Assembly: GCA_016584305.1 (NCBI GenBank)
Contig: JACEEZ010003542.1
Location: forward strand, 25,001-89,000
Length of the DNA stretch: 64,000 bases
DNA from: Chionoecetes opilio
Taxonomy: Eukaryota > Arthropoda > Malacostraca > Decapoda > Majidae
Direction: 5' to 3'
Part shown: piece by piece, positions 10,166 to 20,415 of the stretch
Numbering within the stretch: the first letter of the stretch is position 1
How the letters are laid out: every line of letters begins with the position of its first letter
Notes under the pieces: model-generated
Databases searched by the model: none
What the model was told of the DNA's origin: nothing
What the model saw: the letters and a program-made list of their open reading frames with translations, nothing else
Position numbers and translations under genes: made by a program

Positions 10166-10324
10166 AATAATCACAATACTCATCCACTTATCAACACATA
10201 ATAGAGGATTTTCATGATAGAGTATGAATACAGAATTAAAAGTCATGATGAAAAACACAGTTCATTGAAAAAGAAAGTAAGGATTGTTTTTGAGAAAATA
10301 CTTGTGTGTTCTTTTTCCAAGATA

Positions 10325-10536
10325 TTAACCTCTTCACGCCCAGAATGTAATTTCCATTGTAATTTGGGTACCATTAGACAATTTTTAGTGAATATAAGCA
10401 ATATTTTATAGATATGACCTGTTTACTATCCTTGCCGACTAACCAATTTGTATATTAAGTGACTTTTCTTAATTTTATGGCTTGACAACATACAATTTTA
10501 TATAGCAAAGGAAAGATCTGGGCGTGAAGGGGTTAA
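10325..10536. mobile_element. TTAA-target MITE (piggyBac-like)
   Basis: TTAA lies at both ends (10,325-10,328 and 10,533-10,536). The inner ends CCTCTTCACGCCCA and TGGGCGTGAAGGGG form an inverted repeat with one mismatch. A TTAA target and terminal CCC/CCT motifs are characteristic of piggyBac-derived MITEs. The interior is AT-rich with no coding capacity. Confidence 0.75.
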
Positions 10537-10794
10537 GGACTGAGGAGAGAAACAAGGTGAAAGGTAAAGATTGAAGAAAAGGGACACGAGTGAGGCTCAC
10601 AGATAGATCATCATGGAAGGGTAGGAAGATACTTGCCTTTGAATTTGTTTAATACATTTTTTCTTCATTTGTTCATTTCATGTTTTAGCCATAATAATTT
10701 TCTATAATTGTCCCAGATTTTCAAATCTTTCATCTTCAATAAGAATAAGTAAAGATGGGGCGATATGCTATGCTGCGTGTGACCTCGGTGTTAA

Positions 10795-11039
10795 TTTCCA
10801 TTGCATTAGCCCTTAGCCTGTGGTGGGTGACAACCCGTTACCCCGGGACACAGGGCTAGTGTGACATTCGGGCTATCACAGTTACCTTCCCCAGGTTTTA
10901 CCAGGTACCTATTTACCGACTAACCCCGAAAGGAAGGATGAACAGCTGGGTAGGTTACTCGCCGACTTCACTGGCCCGGATTCGAACCAGGGCCCGCAGA
11001 TTCGTAGCCAGTCGCGCTAGCCACTACACCACGGAGACG
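10795..11039 (-). mobile_element. tRNA-derived SINE (second family)
   Basis: On the minus strand the head begins GTCTCCGTGGTGTAGTGGCT. A box-A-like TGGTGTAGTGG (complement of 11,021-11,031) and a perfect box B GGTTCGAATCC (complement of 10,978-10,988) are properly spaced. A non-tRNA body follows with CCCAGCTGTTCATCCTTCC and GGTAACGGGTTGTCACCCAC. It lies just upstream of the first furin-like exon. Confidence 0.85.
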
Positions 11040-11123
11040 ACATAATAATACATCTATTTCTTTTGCCATACATCCAAAATACTTTCATTCTTTAATAGTT
11101 TATTTCCTATCTCTGATGGCCAG

Positions 11124-11371
11124 CCTGTCATCCATCCTGCAATGTGTGTGCCCTTGACCACACCAACACCTCTGCCAGTATTTGTCTGCGGTGCAAGGGA
11201 AGCTTTCAGCACAGTGAAGGGGACCACTGTGTACAAGAGTGTAGTGAGGGATACTTCCTGAACAACAACTCAAGTACATGCGAGAAGTGTCATCCTCAGT
11301 GTGCAACCTGTGAGGGACCCCATATCACCAACTGTCTCACTTGTCCCAAAGGAACTAATCTTACAACTCAG
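11124..11371 (+). CDS. Exon of a furin-like cysteine-rich repeat protein
   Basis: The exon is bounded by an acceptor (GATGGCCAG before 11,124) and a donor (CAG then GTATGA at 11,372). Read from 11,126 it starts CHPSCNVCALDHTNTSASIC, then LRCKGSF, DHCVQECSEGYFLNNNS, TCEKCHPQCATCEGPH and CLTCPKGTNL. This is one and a half furin-like repeats, with CHPSC/CHPQC and C-x2-C-EGP motifs. Such repeats occur in secreted or membrane proteins, including FRAS1-like extracellular-matrix proteins and PCSK5/furin proprotein convertases. I cannot decide between these from one exon. The frame is clean here. It probably joins the exon at 19,059 across a repeat-filled intron, unless other exons were missed. Confidence 0.8.
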
Positions 11372-12257
11372 GTATGAGCTATTTTTTATCATCGCCTTTT
11401 TAATATATTACATTCCCTTGAAACAGTTTGAAGCAAATGTAAGGACTTATTGTATATATCGTGAGAATTCCTTCATAAGTAACATTTTACAAGGCAGATA
11501 TGAACAAGAAGGTACCAAATTCATATTCTTTTCCATACATGAGTACCGTATATGATGGCATATGACGCACCTAAAAAAAAAAAAAAGGCTAAAAGAAATT
11601 GCCCTCAGTCTTATATGTGAAGTTGAGGCCTCCCGTGGTCTGATTTTCTCCCAGAGGCTCACTACTGTAGGCTAATGTTACCCCCAACGCTCACTACCGC
11701 ACCGTAGCTGACTATCAGTACTTTTACTGACTCCATGATAATATTGTTTACTTAGATTTCGTTATTATTATTGTTATTAATATTATTATTACTATTGTTT
11801 TAATATTTTTTTTAAATTATTATTATGAATTATCCAAAGACTGGACTTGTATATTGTATACTGGACTTGCTTCTGGCGCTCCACGCCAACCCGCCCATGT
11901 TCAGTGGAGGCCGATCGGCAAGAGGAACAAGTATTTCCTTGAAAATAAGCTAAATATACCAAAGTTTCAAGTGAGTTAGTTATATAAAAAGCATATCAAT
12001 GTGACCATTAAATATTCAGGATTCCGTAGATATAGGTTTTGTGTTGTTTTGATGTTAAAATAGTGAAATATACATAAATAAATGAGGTGACTTTGCTTCG
12101 TGAAGCATATGCTTTAACTACAATAATATATATCATTGGTATTAAAGATATTCAGCTGGATAAAAACAATATATAATTTTTTCTCGTATGTTATCAGTAT
12201 GAGTGGTGCTATTTTAATGAAGTCACAGTGAGATTTATTCTATATTGTAATGTTGTA
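11372..12257 (+). other. Intron sequence, AT-rich, few repeats
   Basis: Starts with the GTATGA donor. At about 11,544-11,640 a segment beginning TACCGTATATGATGGCATAT resembles the end of D-type elements. A TTATTA-rich low-complexity run lies at 11,760-11,830. No exon seen. Confidence 0.4.
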
Positions 12258-12625
12258 TTATGAACGAGTTAAGAAATCATGTTCTGGCAACACTCCCCGA
12301 AGCTTTTAAGTGGTTTAAGGGATACAGCAAAGCAGATGTAGGAAAGGTTCTTACGGTTAGCAAGCAGGGTAAAACAAGAAGTAACGGATTCAAACTGGAA
12401 AAGCGTAGATTTAAAAAAGAAAAAAGGAAAAGCTGGTTCACAAATAGGGTGGTAAATGGTTGAAATGGTCTCAGTCGTCAGGTGGTTAGTGTGGAGTCAA
12501 CAGGGAGTTTTAAAAGGAGGCTAGACAGCTTTATGGATGGGGATGAAAGGTGGATGTAGGTAGTGTTAAGTAATAGGAACTACCACATGTAGGTCTTGCG
12601 GCCTCTTGTAGCTTCCTTATTTTCT
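12258..12625 (+). pseudogene. CR1-like LINE 3' end
   Basis: The plus strand reads [45 protein letters not shown], then after a stop NGLSRQVV and RLDSFMDGDERWM. These are the C-terminal residues of a CR1-type reverse transcriptase. The 3' end carries GTAGCTTCCTTATTTTCTTA and TTCTTAT repeats. Reverse copies of the same tail lie at 27,483 and inside the palindrome at 48,748. Confidence 0.8.
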
Positions 12626-12639
12626 TATGTTCTTATTTT

Positions 12640-13215
12640 CTTCTTATATTCTTCTTATATCAACAAAAGTTGTTCAAATGCTCGCGTTGAGTTTACATGA
12701 TACACCAATTATTCTATTGCTCTGTTTCTTTGGTGCTAAATCTTAGTGAGTTATTGATTCAATTCCTTCTCTTCACTTGCTTTGGTAATCGTCATGCTTC
12801 CCATTTCGTAATTCCATCTTATCCTCTTTGTACTATTACCAATTTCTAATATTCTACTTTTTATGCTCTAAATTCCATTTCCCAATTCTGACTCCATTCA
12901 TATATCTTATCCAATATTCCTGTAGCAGTCTGCAATCTTCTTCCATTTCCACTTTCTACATAATCTTTGCATCATCTGCAAACAAGCTCACCTAACTTTT
13001 CAAGCCAATTGTCATGTTACTAATGTAAAGCAAGAACATAATAGGAGCTAATACTGAGCCTTGTGGTCCTCCACTTATCCTCCTCCACCTTGACACACAG
13101 TCTTTGTTACAGTTTTCATCTCTCTCTTTTAGGAAGTCCATCATCCATTTCAAGGCATTTCTAACCAGGCCTCCTTCTTACTCCAATTTCCACACAACCT
13201 CTTATGGGGAACTTT
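12640..13215 (-). pseudogene. CR1-like LINE reverse transcriptase fragment
   Basis: On the minus strand GGPQGSVLAPIMFLLY and SLFADDAKIM-like segments (around 12,960-13,070) correspond to the palm and catalytic FADD box; the flanks match the usual neighbours (a DFLKERD segment upstream, KMEFRA-type downstream). Several frameshifts. Confidence 0.65.
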
Positions 13216-13254
13216 ACACAAAAGGTGCATATGTAGAATATTATTTGTATGCGT

Positions 13255-13515
13255 GTATTTATTTACCTAGTTGTATTTACCTGTTGTGTTTTACAGGGCC
13301 TGAGCTACACTCATGTGGTCCCGTCTCCATACCTACATTTATCTAGTCTCTCTTTTTCAATTGGTGTACATTATGTGCAATATCACCTCCTCGTTTAGTC
13401 TATTCCAAACTTTTACATTTCTATGAGGAAGCTGTACTTCTTTATGTTGTTCAGGCATCTCCCTTTTCCTATTTTTTTTGTATTTCCTCTTGTGTCATCG
13501 ACCTTCTCTTGTTAC
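13255..13515 (-). pseudogene. LINE 3' end of a sister subfamily
   Basis: Starts with TACCTAGTTGTATTTACC tandem units and GGTCCCGTCTCCATACC, homologous to the 3' ends at 5,757, 6,420, 22,313 and 26,312 but clearly diverged. Confidence 0.7.
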
Positions 13516-13522
13516 CAATGTC

Positions 13523-13590
13523 AATCGATCAATCGTTGGGGACATATGCCTGGGGTGCATCACCTCGCCTGCGGCCCATCCCAGCTGACT
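13523..13590 (-). mobile_element. RTE-like LINE extreme 3' end
   Basis: CAATCGATCAATCGTTGGGG followed by CATATGCC and a GC-rich block matches the 3' terminus of the LINE at 6,966. Confidence 0.65.
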
Positions 13591-13731
13591 ACCAAAGCAA
13601 ACAACTTAGTTTTTTGGCTCTGGATCATAAATTATAATAATTTTATCACATAATTAACTGCACTGCACTACTAAGCCTGAACTTCTTTGATAAATACATT
13701 TTTATATATTTATTCCCATTCCGAAGTCAAG

Positions 13732-14573
13732 TACACACACAACCCTCGTTTTCCCGGATCTCCATTTCCTGGATATCGGATTTGCCGGACGAAATCCGAG
13801 GTCCGGGATATGTCAGAATCCCGGACAAATGCCTGGTCCAGTCCGTAAATTGACAAAGTTGTCCGGCGGTCCGAGCGTCTCCTGTCATCCCTGGTCAATG
13901 TTTCGCGCCTCCCGCCAGTGGCAGCATGCTCAGCGGCCGTATTGTTTACATATGGCCACACGACACTCACGGTTCACCTGCACTGCCTCCATCAGTCCCC
14001 TGATCCCCACAGCCCTGGTGCAGGAACGTCTCTGAGACTATTGAACACTTTCTGCTGCCTCCCGCCAGGTGGCAGCATGCTCAGCTGGTCGTATTGTTTA
14101 CATTTGGGCACACAACACTCACAGTTCACCTGCACCGCCTCCGTTAGTCCCCTGACCCCCACTGCTCCTGGTGCAGGAATGTCTCTTGAGACTATTGAAC
14201 ACTTTCTGTTGCCTCCCGCCAGGTGGCAGCATGCTCAGCGGTCATATTGTTTACATTTGGGCACACGACACTCACGGTTTCACCTGCACAGCCTCCGTTA
14301 GTCCCCTGACCCCCACTGCCCCTGGTGCAGGAACGTCTCTTGAGACTATTGAACTCTTTCTGCTGCTCCTCCCGCAAGGTGGCAGCATGCTCAGCGGACG
14401 TAAAAGTCCGCGGCGGGGTAGTTGATATTGGCGGTTGCCGGACAGTAAATACTAGAGTAGGATAAACGTCCGGGGGTGGGTTATGGCCTCGGACTGTTTG
14501 CCATTCCCGGACTTTTGCAGTTCCCGGACCAGTGCTCCCCCCTATTAGTCCGGGAAAACGAGGGTTGTGTGTA
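13732..14573. mobile_element. Tigger-type element F, copy 1, with internal minisatellite
   Basis: The ends (starting TACACACACAACCCTCGTTT and its complement at 14,549-14,573) form an inverted repeat of about 25 bp. Short subterminal CCGGA motifs repeat on both sides. The interior holds about 3.3 copies of a 152-157 bp unit. Reverse-orientation copies lie at 35,773-36,681 and 46,867-47,776. No transposase is present. Confidence 0.8.
13905..14400. repeat. 152-157 bp minisatellite inside element F
   Basis: GGCAGCATGCTCAG starts at about 13,919, 14,071, 14,224 and 14,381. Each unit also carries ATTGTTTACAT, a CACTCACGGTT segment and GTGCAGGAACGTCTC. The open frames seen here repeat with the unit. 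Confidence 0.9.
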
Positions 14574-16483
14574 TAGTGCATAACAAATAAATATAGTCAC
14601 GAAGAGGTAAACATTAGACTAGACACCATGTTTGAAATACCTCCCACAAGTGGGCGATTGGTCCCGAATTTCCGGGGGTATTTTTTTTCCTCCGAAAACT
14701 GCCGCAGCGGGAAAGAGGCGGCGATGGGAACATTGATAGGATGTGAAAGGGGTTGTGATTCACTGAATTTGGGAAGGTTTTTTTACCCACCTCTCCCCTC
14801 CACAACTCCTCCGGCTCCGTGTGCGTGCGCTTCTCTATGAAAGGTATTATATATCCGTATTTCCCGGCCATAAGAGCACCTTCAAAGCGCCCCCCTTTTT
14901 TTAAAAGGGATTTGAGAAAAAAAAAATTTGGTCTTCTGGGGGGGAAAAAAATGGAAAGTTTATCAAAAGTTTTTTAAAAAAAAAGTTTTGTAGGGAAAGA
15001 AAATGATTATGACATTACCTAAATAAATACCCCACATGCGTGAATGTGAATGAAAAATTATACTATTTAAAAAATTAAAAGGGGAATGAAGGGTAACAAA
15101 AATCGGTCAAAATTATGCGGATGCTCAAAAATTGTATTCTAATGTTTTGCTATCTATGACATATAACTTATATTTAATGTAGTGGGTACCCTTTTTCCTC
15201 TTTTTGCGTGTTTAGACTTTTGGAATATTTAAGTTAGTTTAGGGTATTTTTTTGGGTATGGCTTTAAAAAGCCCTGGGCTCTTACCCATCTCGTGTACTT
15301 TCTTCATTCGAGTTTTTTTGACCCCCTTTTCCCCAGGCGAAATTAAATAATAAGGCATTACCTATCCCCAAAAATCTCCGTTTTTTCAGCCAGAAGTTAA
15401 TTTAGGATAATCAGTTTAAGGTTAGGTTAGAGGGGGGGTTTGGTTATAACGATGAAAGAGAAAAAAAAAAAAATTTCCAATAATTTGGGCTTAACGTAGC
15501 AATGTTTGGGGGGTAAACCCTGGGGGGCAGGCCCCCCCCCCCCACACACACACATGTAAACAAATTTTGATTTCCGAAAAAAACGAGACCCAAATTTAAT
15601 TCAAACATATCAAAACTTTTCAGGAGGCTAAGTTTGGGCCCTAAAAATGGGTGGTTCCCAAAAACAAAAATTTACAAATTTAATTTATAACACTGTAAGA
15701 TAACCTCTCTCCCTTGTTGTTATTTTTGTAATTTTTGAAGGGAAACCTTTTGGGGGATCGATGATATTTGCCCTGGTTTACCCCTATAAATCTATCCGCC
15801 CAAAAGGGGTTTTGATTATCTTTTTCGGGAAAGGTAAAATTTAACGCTGGTTCCACATTGAAATCCCGACAGCGATCCCAGCCTCCCTTGTATTCACCTA
15901 TTCTCATGGTTCCGTCTTTTGGGCTTTTCCTGCTCACCCTCTAAGCAGATATGGTGCCCAGAGGCTATGGTTGAAAAAATTTTTGCTTAATACCCTTTCT
16001 TTGGAAAAAGAAGGGGGAGTTAAACTCTAAAAGACCTGTTTTGGGTACATAAAGCCTTGAAAAAAACGACAATTTCAGCACGGCACAGTCTCAACAAAAA
16101 TTTTTTTCCCCCAAAAAACCGTTACGTGACAGAACGGTGATAATTGGACCCGGACGGGGGGCGCCCGTTTTGTAACACTCTATTTTTTTGAATGTAAGAA
16201 ATTCTAACGGATGTGATGAACGGTGCCGTTCACCATAAGGGAAAGGGTGTGATTCTCCCTTGGGGGGACGGTGTGGCGTGAGGGTCTTGGTCTTGGTGAA
16301 ACCTACCGTGTAAAGACTTTTGTCCGTTTACGGTACCGTTGCCCCTTTTTACTAGCACTCTTTCATACGTTTCCTTACCGTAGAGGTACGGGGGTGAGGA
16401 TTAGGGGGTCGAGGGGGTAAAAAAGGCCTATGCGTCTCCTACCCCACCCTGTTTCCATGTACGGGCTAACACCACACCCAATA
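14574..16483. other. Low-quality stretch, no gene supported
   Basis: From about 14,870 the sequence becomes rich in short homopolymer runs (GGGG, CCCC, AAAA, TTTT) unlike its surroundings. At 14,846 ATATCCGTATTTCCCGGCCA resembles a D-type element end. No convincing coding sequence or complete element can be read here. Confidence 0.45.
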
Positions 16484-17268
16484 CATTAAACCCTCGATAT
16501 AACAGCCCAAAAGGGGGGGGAAAGTGGCCCGTTAAAGCCTTTTCCCCTTTTAAAGCGGGGTTTTTTTCCCAAAGGGTGGAAAAATATAAAAAAACCCGGG
16601 AAAAAAATTGGAAATAAATGAGAATAATTAAAAACACAACCGACTGTGTACTTTTTGGGGAGGTAACAGTGACGGGCACTACATGCTAAATTTTGGTCCC
16701 GCCCCTAACGTGAATAAATGAGAAATAATCAAAACACAACCAACCGTGTAGCTAGTCAACTAAACTCTAGAAAAAGGTAAAAAAACTATGACCCAATTCA
16801 GCCTGGCTTAAAAAGGTATTGCTTTTTATCATGAAATGCTCATTATTTATATATTTATGGTTGTGAACTGCGTTCTATACACGTGTCCTTTTTGGTCAGT
16901 GTAAACACTGCGTGTCGCCTTTGATAAGGGGGATTTAGGGTGTTGGGTACGGGGGACGTAGCAGCGGGCACGCCATAAAACCCAAAAGTCCTATTTTAAA
17001 CAAAACACACCTTCTACCACTAAATCACTAGCAACACAGGCTCCTTCCTTTAAAATTATATCTTTAAAAGGATACACAAAACCCTTAAAAAACCCAAGCA
17101 TTCCCAAAAAAAAATGAAAAATAAATTTTAAAGTTGAGTTTCATTCGAGCGGCGATATGCGGGCAAAATGCTATAAAAAAAAATTAAAAAAATATAAAAA
17201 AGTCAGCAAATGGATCCGTTTTTCCGATGTCCTTACATCGAGGTCCGTTTTTAAACGAGGTTTTACTG
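16484..17268 (-). mobile_element. Tigger-type element B, poorly called copy
   Basis: The left end AAACCCTCGATATAAC and right end CGAGGTTTTACTG match in reverse the ends of the B element at 27,289-29,089. Interior blocks (ATAAATGAGAATAATTA, GTGTAGCTAG, ATACACGTGTCC) match the same element. The sequence is degraded by homopolymer-like errors. Confidence 0.6.
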
Positions 17269-17356
17269 TAATATATATTTATATATAATATATAATATAT
17301 ATATTATTATAATATATATATAAAATATATAATATATATATATAATAATATATATA
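17269..17356. repeat. (TA)n tract between two TA-target elements
   Basis: Imperfect TA array lying exactly between the end of B and the start of A'. Confidence 0.9.
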
Positions 17357-18759
17357 CAGGGGGCCCCCCCCAAGATACGAGCTTAGGTTTTCCCCCTGGG
17401 ATACTCGTAAAAGCGAAAAACTGTATAACAAAAACTAATTTTGGAAAAATATAGGTTTGGTTCCAGACCCCATCAATTAAAAAAAAAAAAGAAAAAAGAC
17501 ATGTTTTTTCAAACTATAATAAAATTTGGTATATTTAGTAGGGGGGCGAGAACCCTTGGGAAACCAGACCCTGGGGATATCCCGTGGTGCTATCCATGCG
17601 TGGGGCTGCCCGATTCTCAGGGAAAGGGCCTATTTACAGCTTAACGGGTGTTTTTGTGTTGTGCCGAGTGCAGCCCATGTCCGCCGCAGCAGAGATCTCC
17701 TTTGGGAAATTTTTTAGTAGGAAATGGGACCCTTTTAGGAAACCGATCACTGGCGATATCCATGGTTATCAAGGCGTAGGAGCTGACGGCTTTTTCGGGA
17801 AAGGGCCCGGGGGAGGCGATGGGGGCGGTTTTTGAGAAGGCGGCGACGGGGGGAGGGGCCCCCGCCTCCCCCCGCCAAGGTAGGTTTGGGGGGGTTAAAA
17901 TCTTATCCCGTTTTATACAACTTAGTATTACGTGAATGTTTATCCACGTGTCATTATCTAAATCAATGTAGCACCGTGTGCACCTTAAATAAGGGGGATT
18001 TAAAGATGTTATGATGAGGGGATGCTGGGCCGAGCTGGCGGGGCGAGAGTGACGGGGAAATACTTGCCGCGGAGCCCCCCCATATCACCAAAATTTTACC
18101 ATTTTAACAACATACACACCTTCTTACCACCATACACTAGCAATGCGGCTCCTTTTCTATAATTTTTACTATCTGATACATTAAAAATACTTAAAACGCA
18201 AGCTTCAAAATAAAACGAGAAATTTGTTTTTTGATGACGGGGCAAAAGGGGAACAGAGGCATTGGCATGCCTTTTTACCCGGAAATTGTATCGCTGGCTT
18301 TATTTGGCGAGAAGTTTTTAAAAAATGTTTGTCATTGGCTGGGGAGGTGACCCTTGCCATCACAACCTTTCCCACTCGTTTACGCCTATCGAGGGAGCTT
18401 TTTAATCAGCTTGTAGCTTCCGTCTTAGGGAAAGTAGTACAGGTAGTCGAGAGCAGGGTTTTTGCTGGCCATACTACCTCCGTTGCGGGTTCTCCCCAGG
18501 GTTGTGAATTTTTGTAGGCCACATTGTCGACTGGCCACCAGAAATTTTCAATTTTCAGATTGATTGATTATCGACAACCTTAGGTAAAACATATTAGTAA
18601 ATGACTTTAAAATTTTATAAATACTTGGTATTTTACTCCCCCCAGTTTGAATTGTAACATTGGATTTTCGATCTCGATATTGAAAATAGACCCTAATTTA
18701 CACATCTCGTATCATCGGATTCTCGTATATCGAATGCTCGAAATACGACCCCATCCCTG
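17357..18759 (-). mobile_element. A'-type element, poorly called copy
   Basis: Starts CAGGGGGCCCCCCCCAAGAT (expected CAGGGAGGTCCCGAAGAT) and ends with ATCGAATGCTCG and CCATCCCTG. The interior matches 32,336-35,129, including TTTAGTAGGGG, the ACGTGTCATTATCTAAATCA block and GGATTTTCGATCTCG. It lacks the nested A insertion found in that copy. Both flanks are TA-rich. Confidence 0.7.
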
Positions 18760-19058
18760 TTATATATTATATATATATATATATATTTATATAAACCCTT
18801 ACCATGTAAGATCATACAGGGTTCACTGCCACATTACAAAGGATGGTATACAGATGTTAGGTGTACAAAATGTAAAAAATTAAGAGTTTTCGAGTTTTAT
18901 CACATATAATATATTATATATTCACTCCTATAGTATATTATTTTGGATTGTTTTATTATTTGATATTGATTATTTTATGTTTTGTGTTTGATTGACAAAT
19001 TCAAATATTGTTTATAATTTCTGGAAATTAATACTTAATGCAATCAATTTTTTTTCAG

Positions 19059-19373
19059 GGAATATTGAAGTAGCTCATTGTTCAGTGGTTTTTTACTGAA
19101 TCATGAGGAAATTTGCTCCAGATGCGAGGGAGACTGCAACCTGCTCTAGTAATGGTTCCACCTGCCTCACATGCCATTCCTTCCAAACCTACTGTAGGGA
19201 AAATGTGTTGATCATTGCCCCTCCTATGTTTTTTGGTGGACATGAGCTGATAGAGAGTGTCAAGAGTGTCACTGGACCTGTGAGAAATGTTTGGGTCCGT
19301 CAGCAAGGACTGCCTAAATGCAGGCCTGGCGCAGTGCAGGAAGGCGGCAGCTGCCTTACTGAATGTTCTAAAG
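19059..19373 (+). CDS. Second furin-like cysteine-rich exon, frameshifted
   Basis: A strong acceptor (a T run then CAG, ending 19,058) and a donor (AAAG then GTATGA at 19,374) frame the exon. Cysteine motifs are spread over all three forward frames: EICSRCEGDC, TCSSNGSTCLTCHSFQTYC, KCVDHCPSYVFWW, ECQECHWTCEKCLGPSAR and KCRPGAVQEGGSCLTECSK. In order they make about two furin-like repeats. At least four small indels are required to connect them. Intact splice sites together with a correct motif order favour sequence errors over a dead gene, but a pseudogene is possible. It likely belongs to the same gene as 11,124-11,371. Confidence 0.7.
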
Positions 19374-20181
19374 GTATGATTATCAGTAACTCATCTGTAA
19401 CAATGTTGATAGTACATAAAGTGTATTGGGGCTATGGGACAGTGTTACATGAGCACTCATTTCTTTGATTCTCCAATGTATGCATGATGAAATGGTATTC
19501 ATCAAGATATGAGGTAATCTAAAGTATGCAGTTTCTATAGTACCTGGGAGCTAGTTATCATTATAAGTGATAAAGGCAATAGGCAAAGGAGAAATATAGA
19601 AAAGGTAAAAATATAGGTAATACAAACTTTCGCGAACAACAAACTCTTCAGAGAACGTCTTCACCCTAGTGTATCTTGAGTAATCTTGCACCTACAAATA
19701 ATATCCTCAAGCATCTTTTTTATGGTAATTCATGGTAACATTCAGATTTCCATAATGGGAGAAACATAAAAGAGAATTGTCTTTCTGGGTAAACTGCCAT
19801 GAAGATCAATAAATAAAGGTTATCATGGATGTGTTGATACATATAATTGCACTTGACCTCAGACCACTGGGGGTTGATATTGAAGTAATTAGCAACATCA
19901 GACGAATATTCTCGCTTGCATATGTCTGACATCTGCAAATTCAGATTCTTGCTGAAATCATATTCCTCTCATCTTTCACCCTGTGATAGTTACTTTGAAT
20001 TGAGGTCTTTTTCTAGCTTAGAGCTGGTCATTGTTCAACATATTGAAAACCTGCAGTGCCTCTCATATTTCTGTAAGATTTATCTCCAATCCATGAATAT
20101 TACATTCATTCTTTCTGCAACGCCAACCCACCCAAATAATTTTTTTTAGCGTTGCCCGGCCAACACTATTTGCAGACACTG
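19374..20181 (+). other. Probable intron; no exon or repeat recognised
   Basis: AT-rich, short open frames only. A further furin-like exon was looked for and not found. Confidence 0.4.
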
Positions 20182-20259
20182 TATATATTATATAATTTAT
20201 AATATATATAATATTATATATATATATATATAAAATATTATATATAATATATATATACA
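20182..20259. repeat. (TA)n tract at the edge of an A-type element
   Basis: Imperfect TA/TAA array directly before the CAGGG end at 20,260. Confidence 0.9.
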
Positions 20260-20415
20260 CAGGGAAGTCCCGAAGATACGAGCAGTTAGGTTCCACCTGG
20301 CATACTCATAAGCGAAATCTTGTATAGCGAAGTACATAACCTAATGGTAAAAATATAGGTTTGGTTCCAGGACCCCATCAAAGACATTTTTTTTTAAGCT
20401 AAAATAAACTGTAGG

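Noticed and set aside
9916..10258. Open frames on both strands
   Set aside because: They are generated by the 87-89 bp minisatellite.
10978..11039. Possible tRNA gene on the minus strand
   Set aside because: A and B boxes are good but the sequence continues into a non-tRNA body shared by SINEs, and the stems do not make a full cloverleaf. Called as a SINE head.
14171..14581. Open frames with repeated GGSMLSG and TIVYIW-like residues on both strands
   Set aside because: They follow the 152-bp minisatellite unit inside element F; no domain is recognised. Kept only as a question in the findings.
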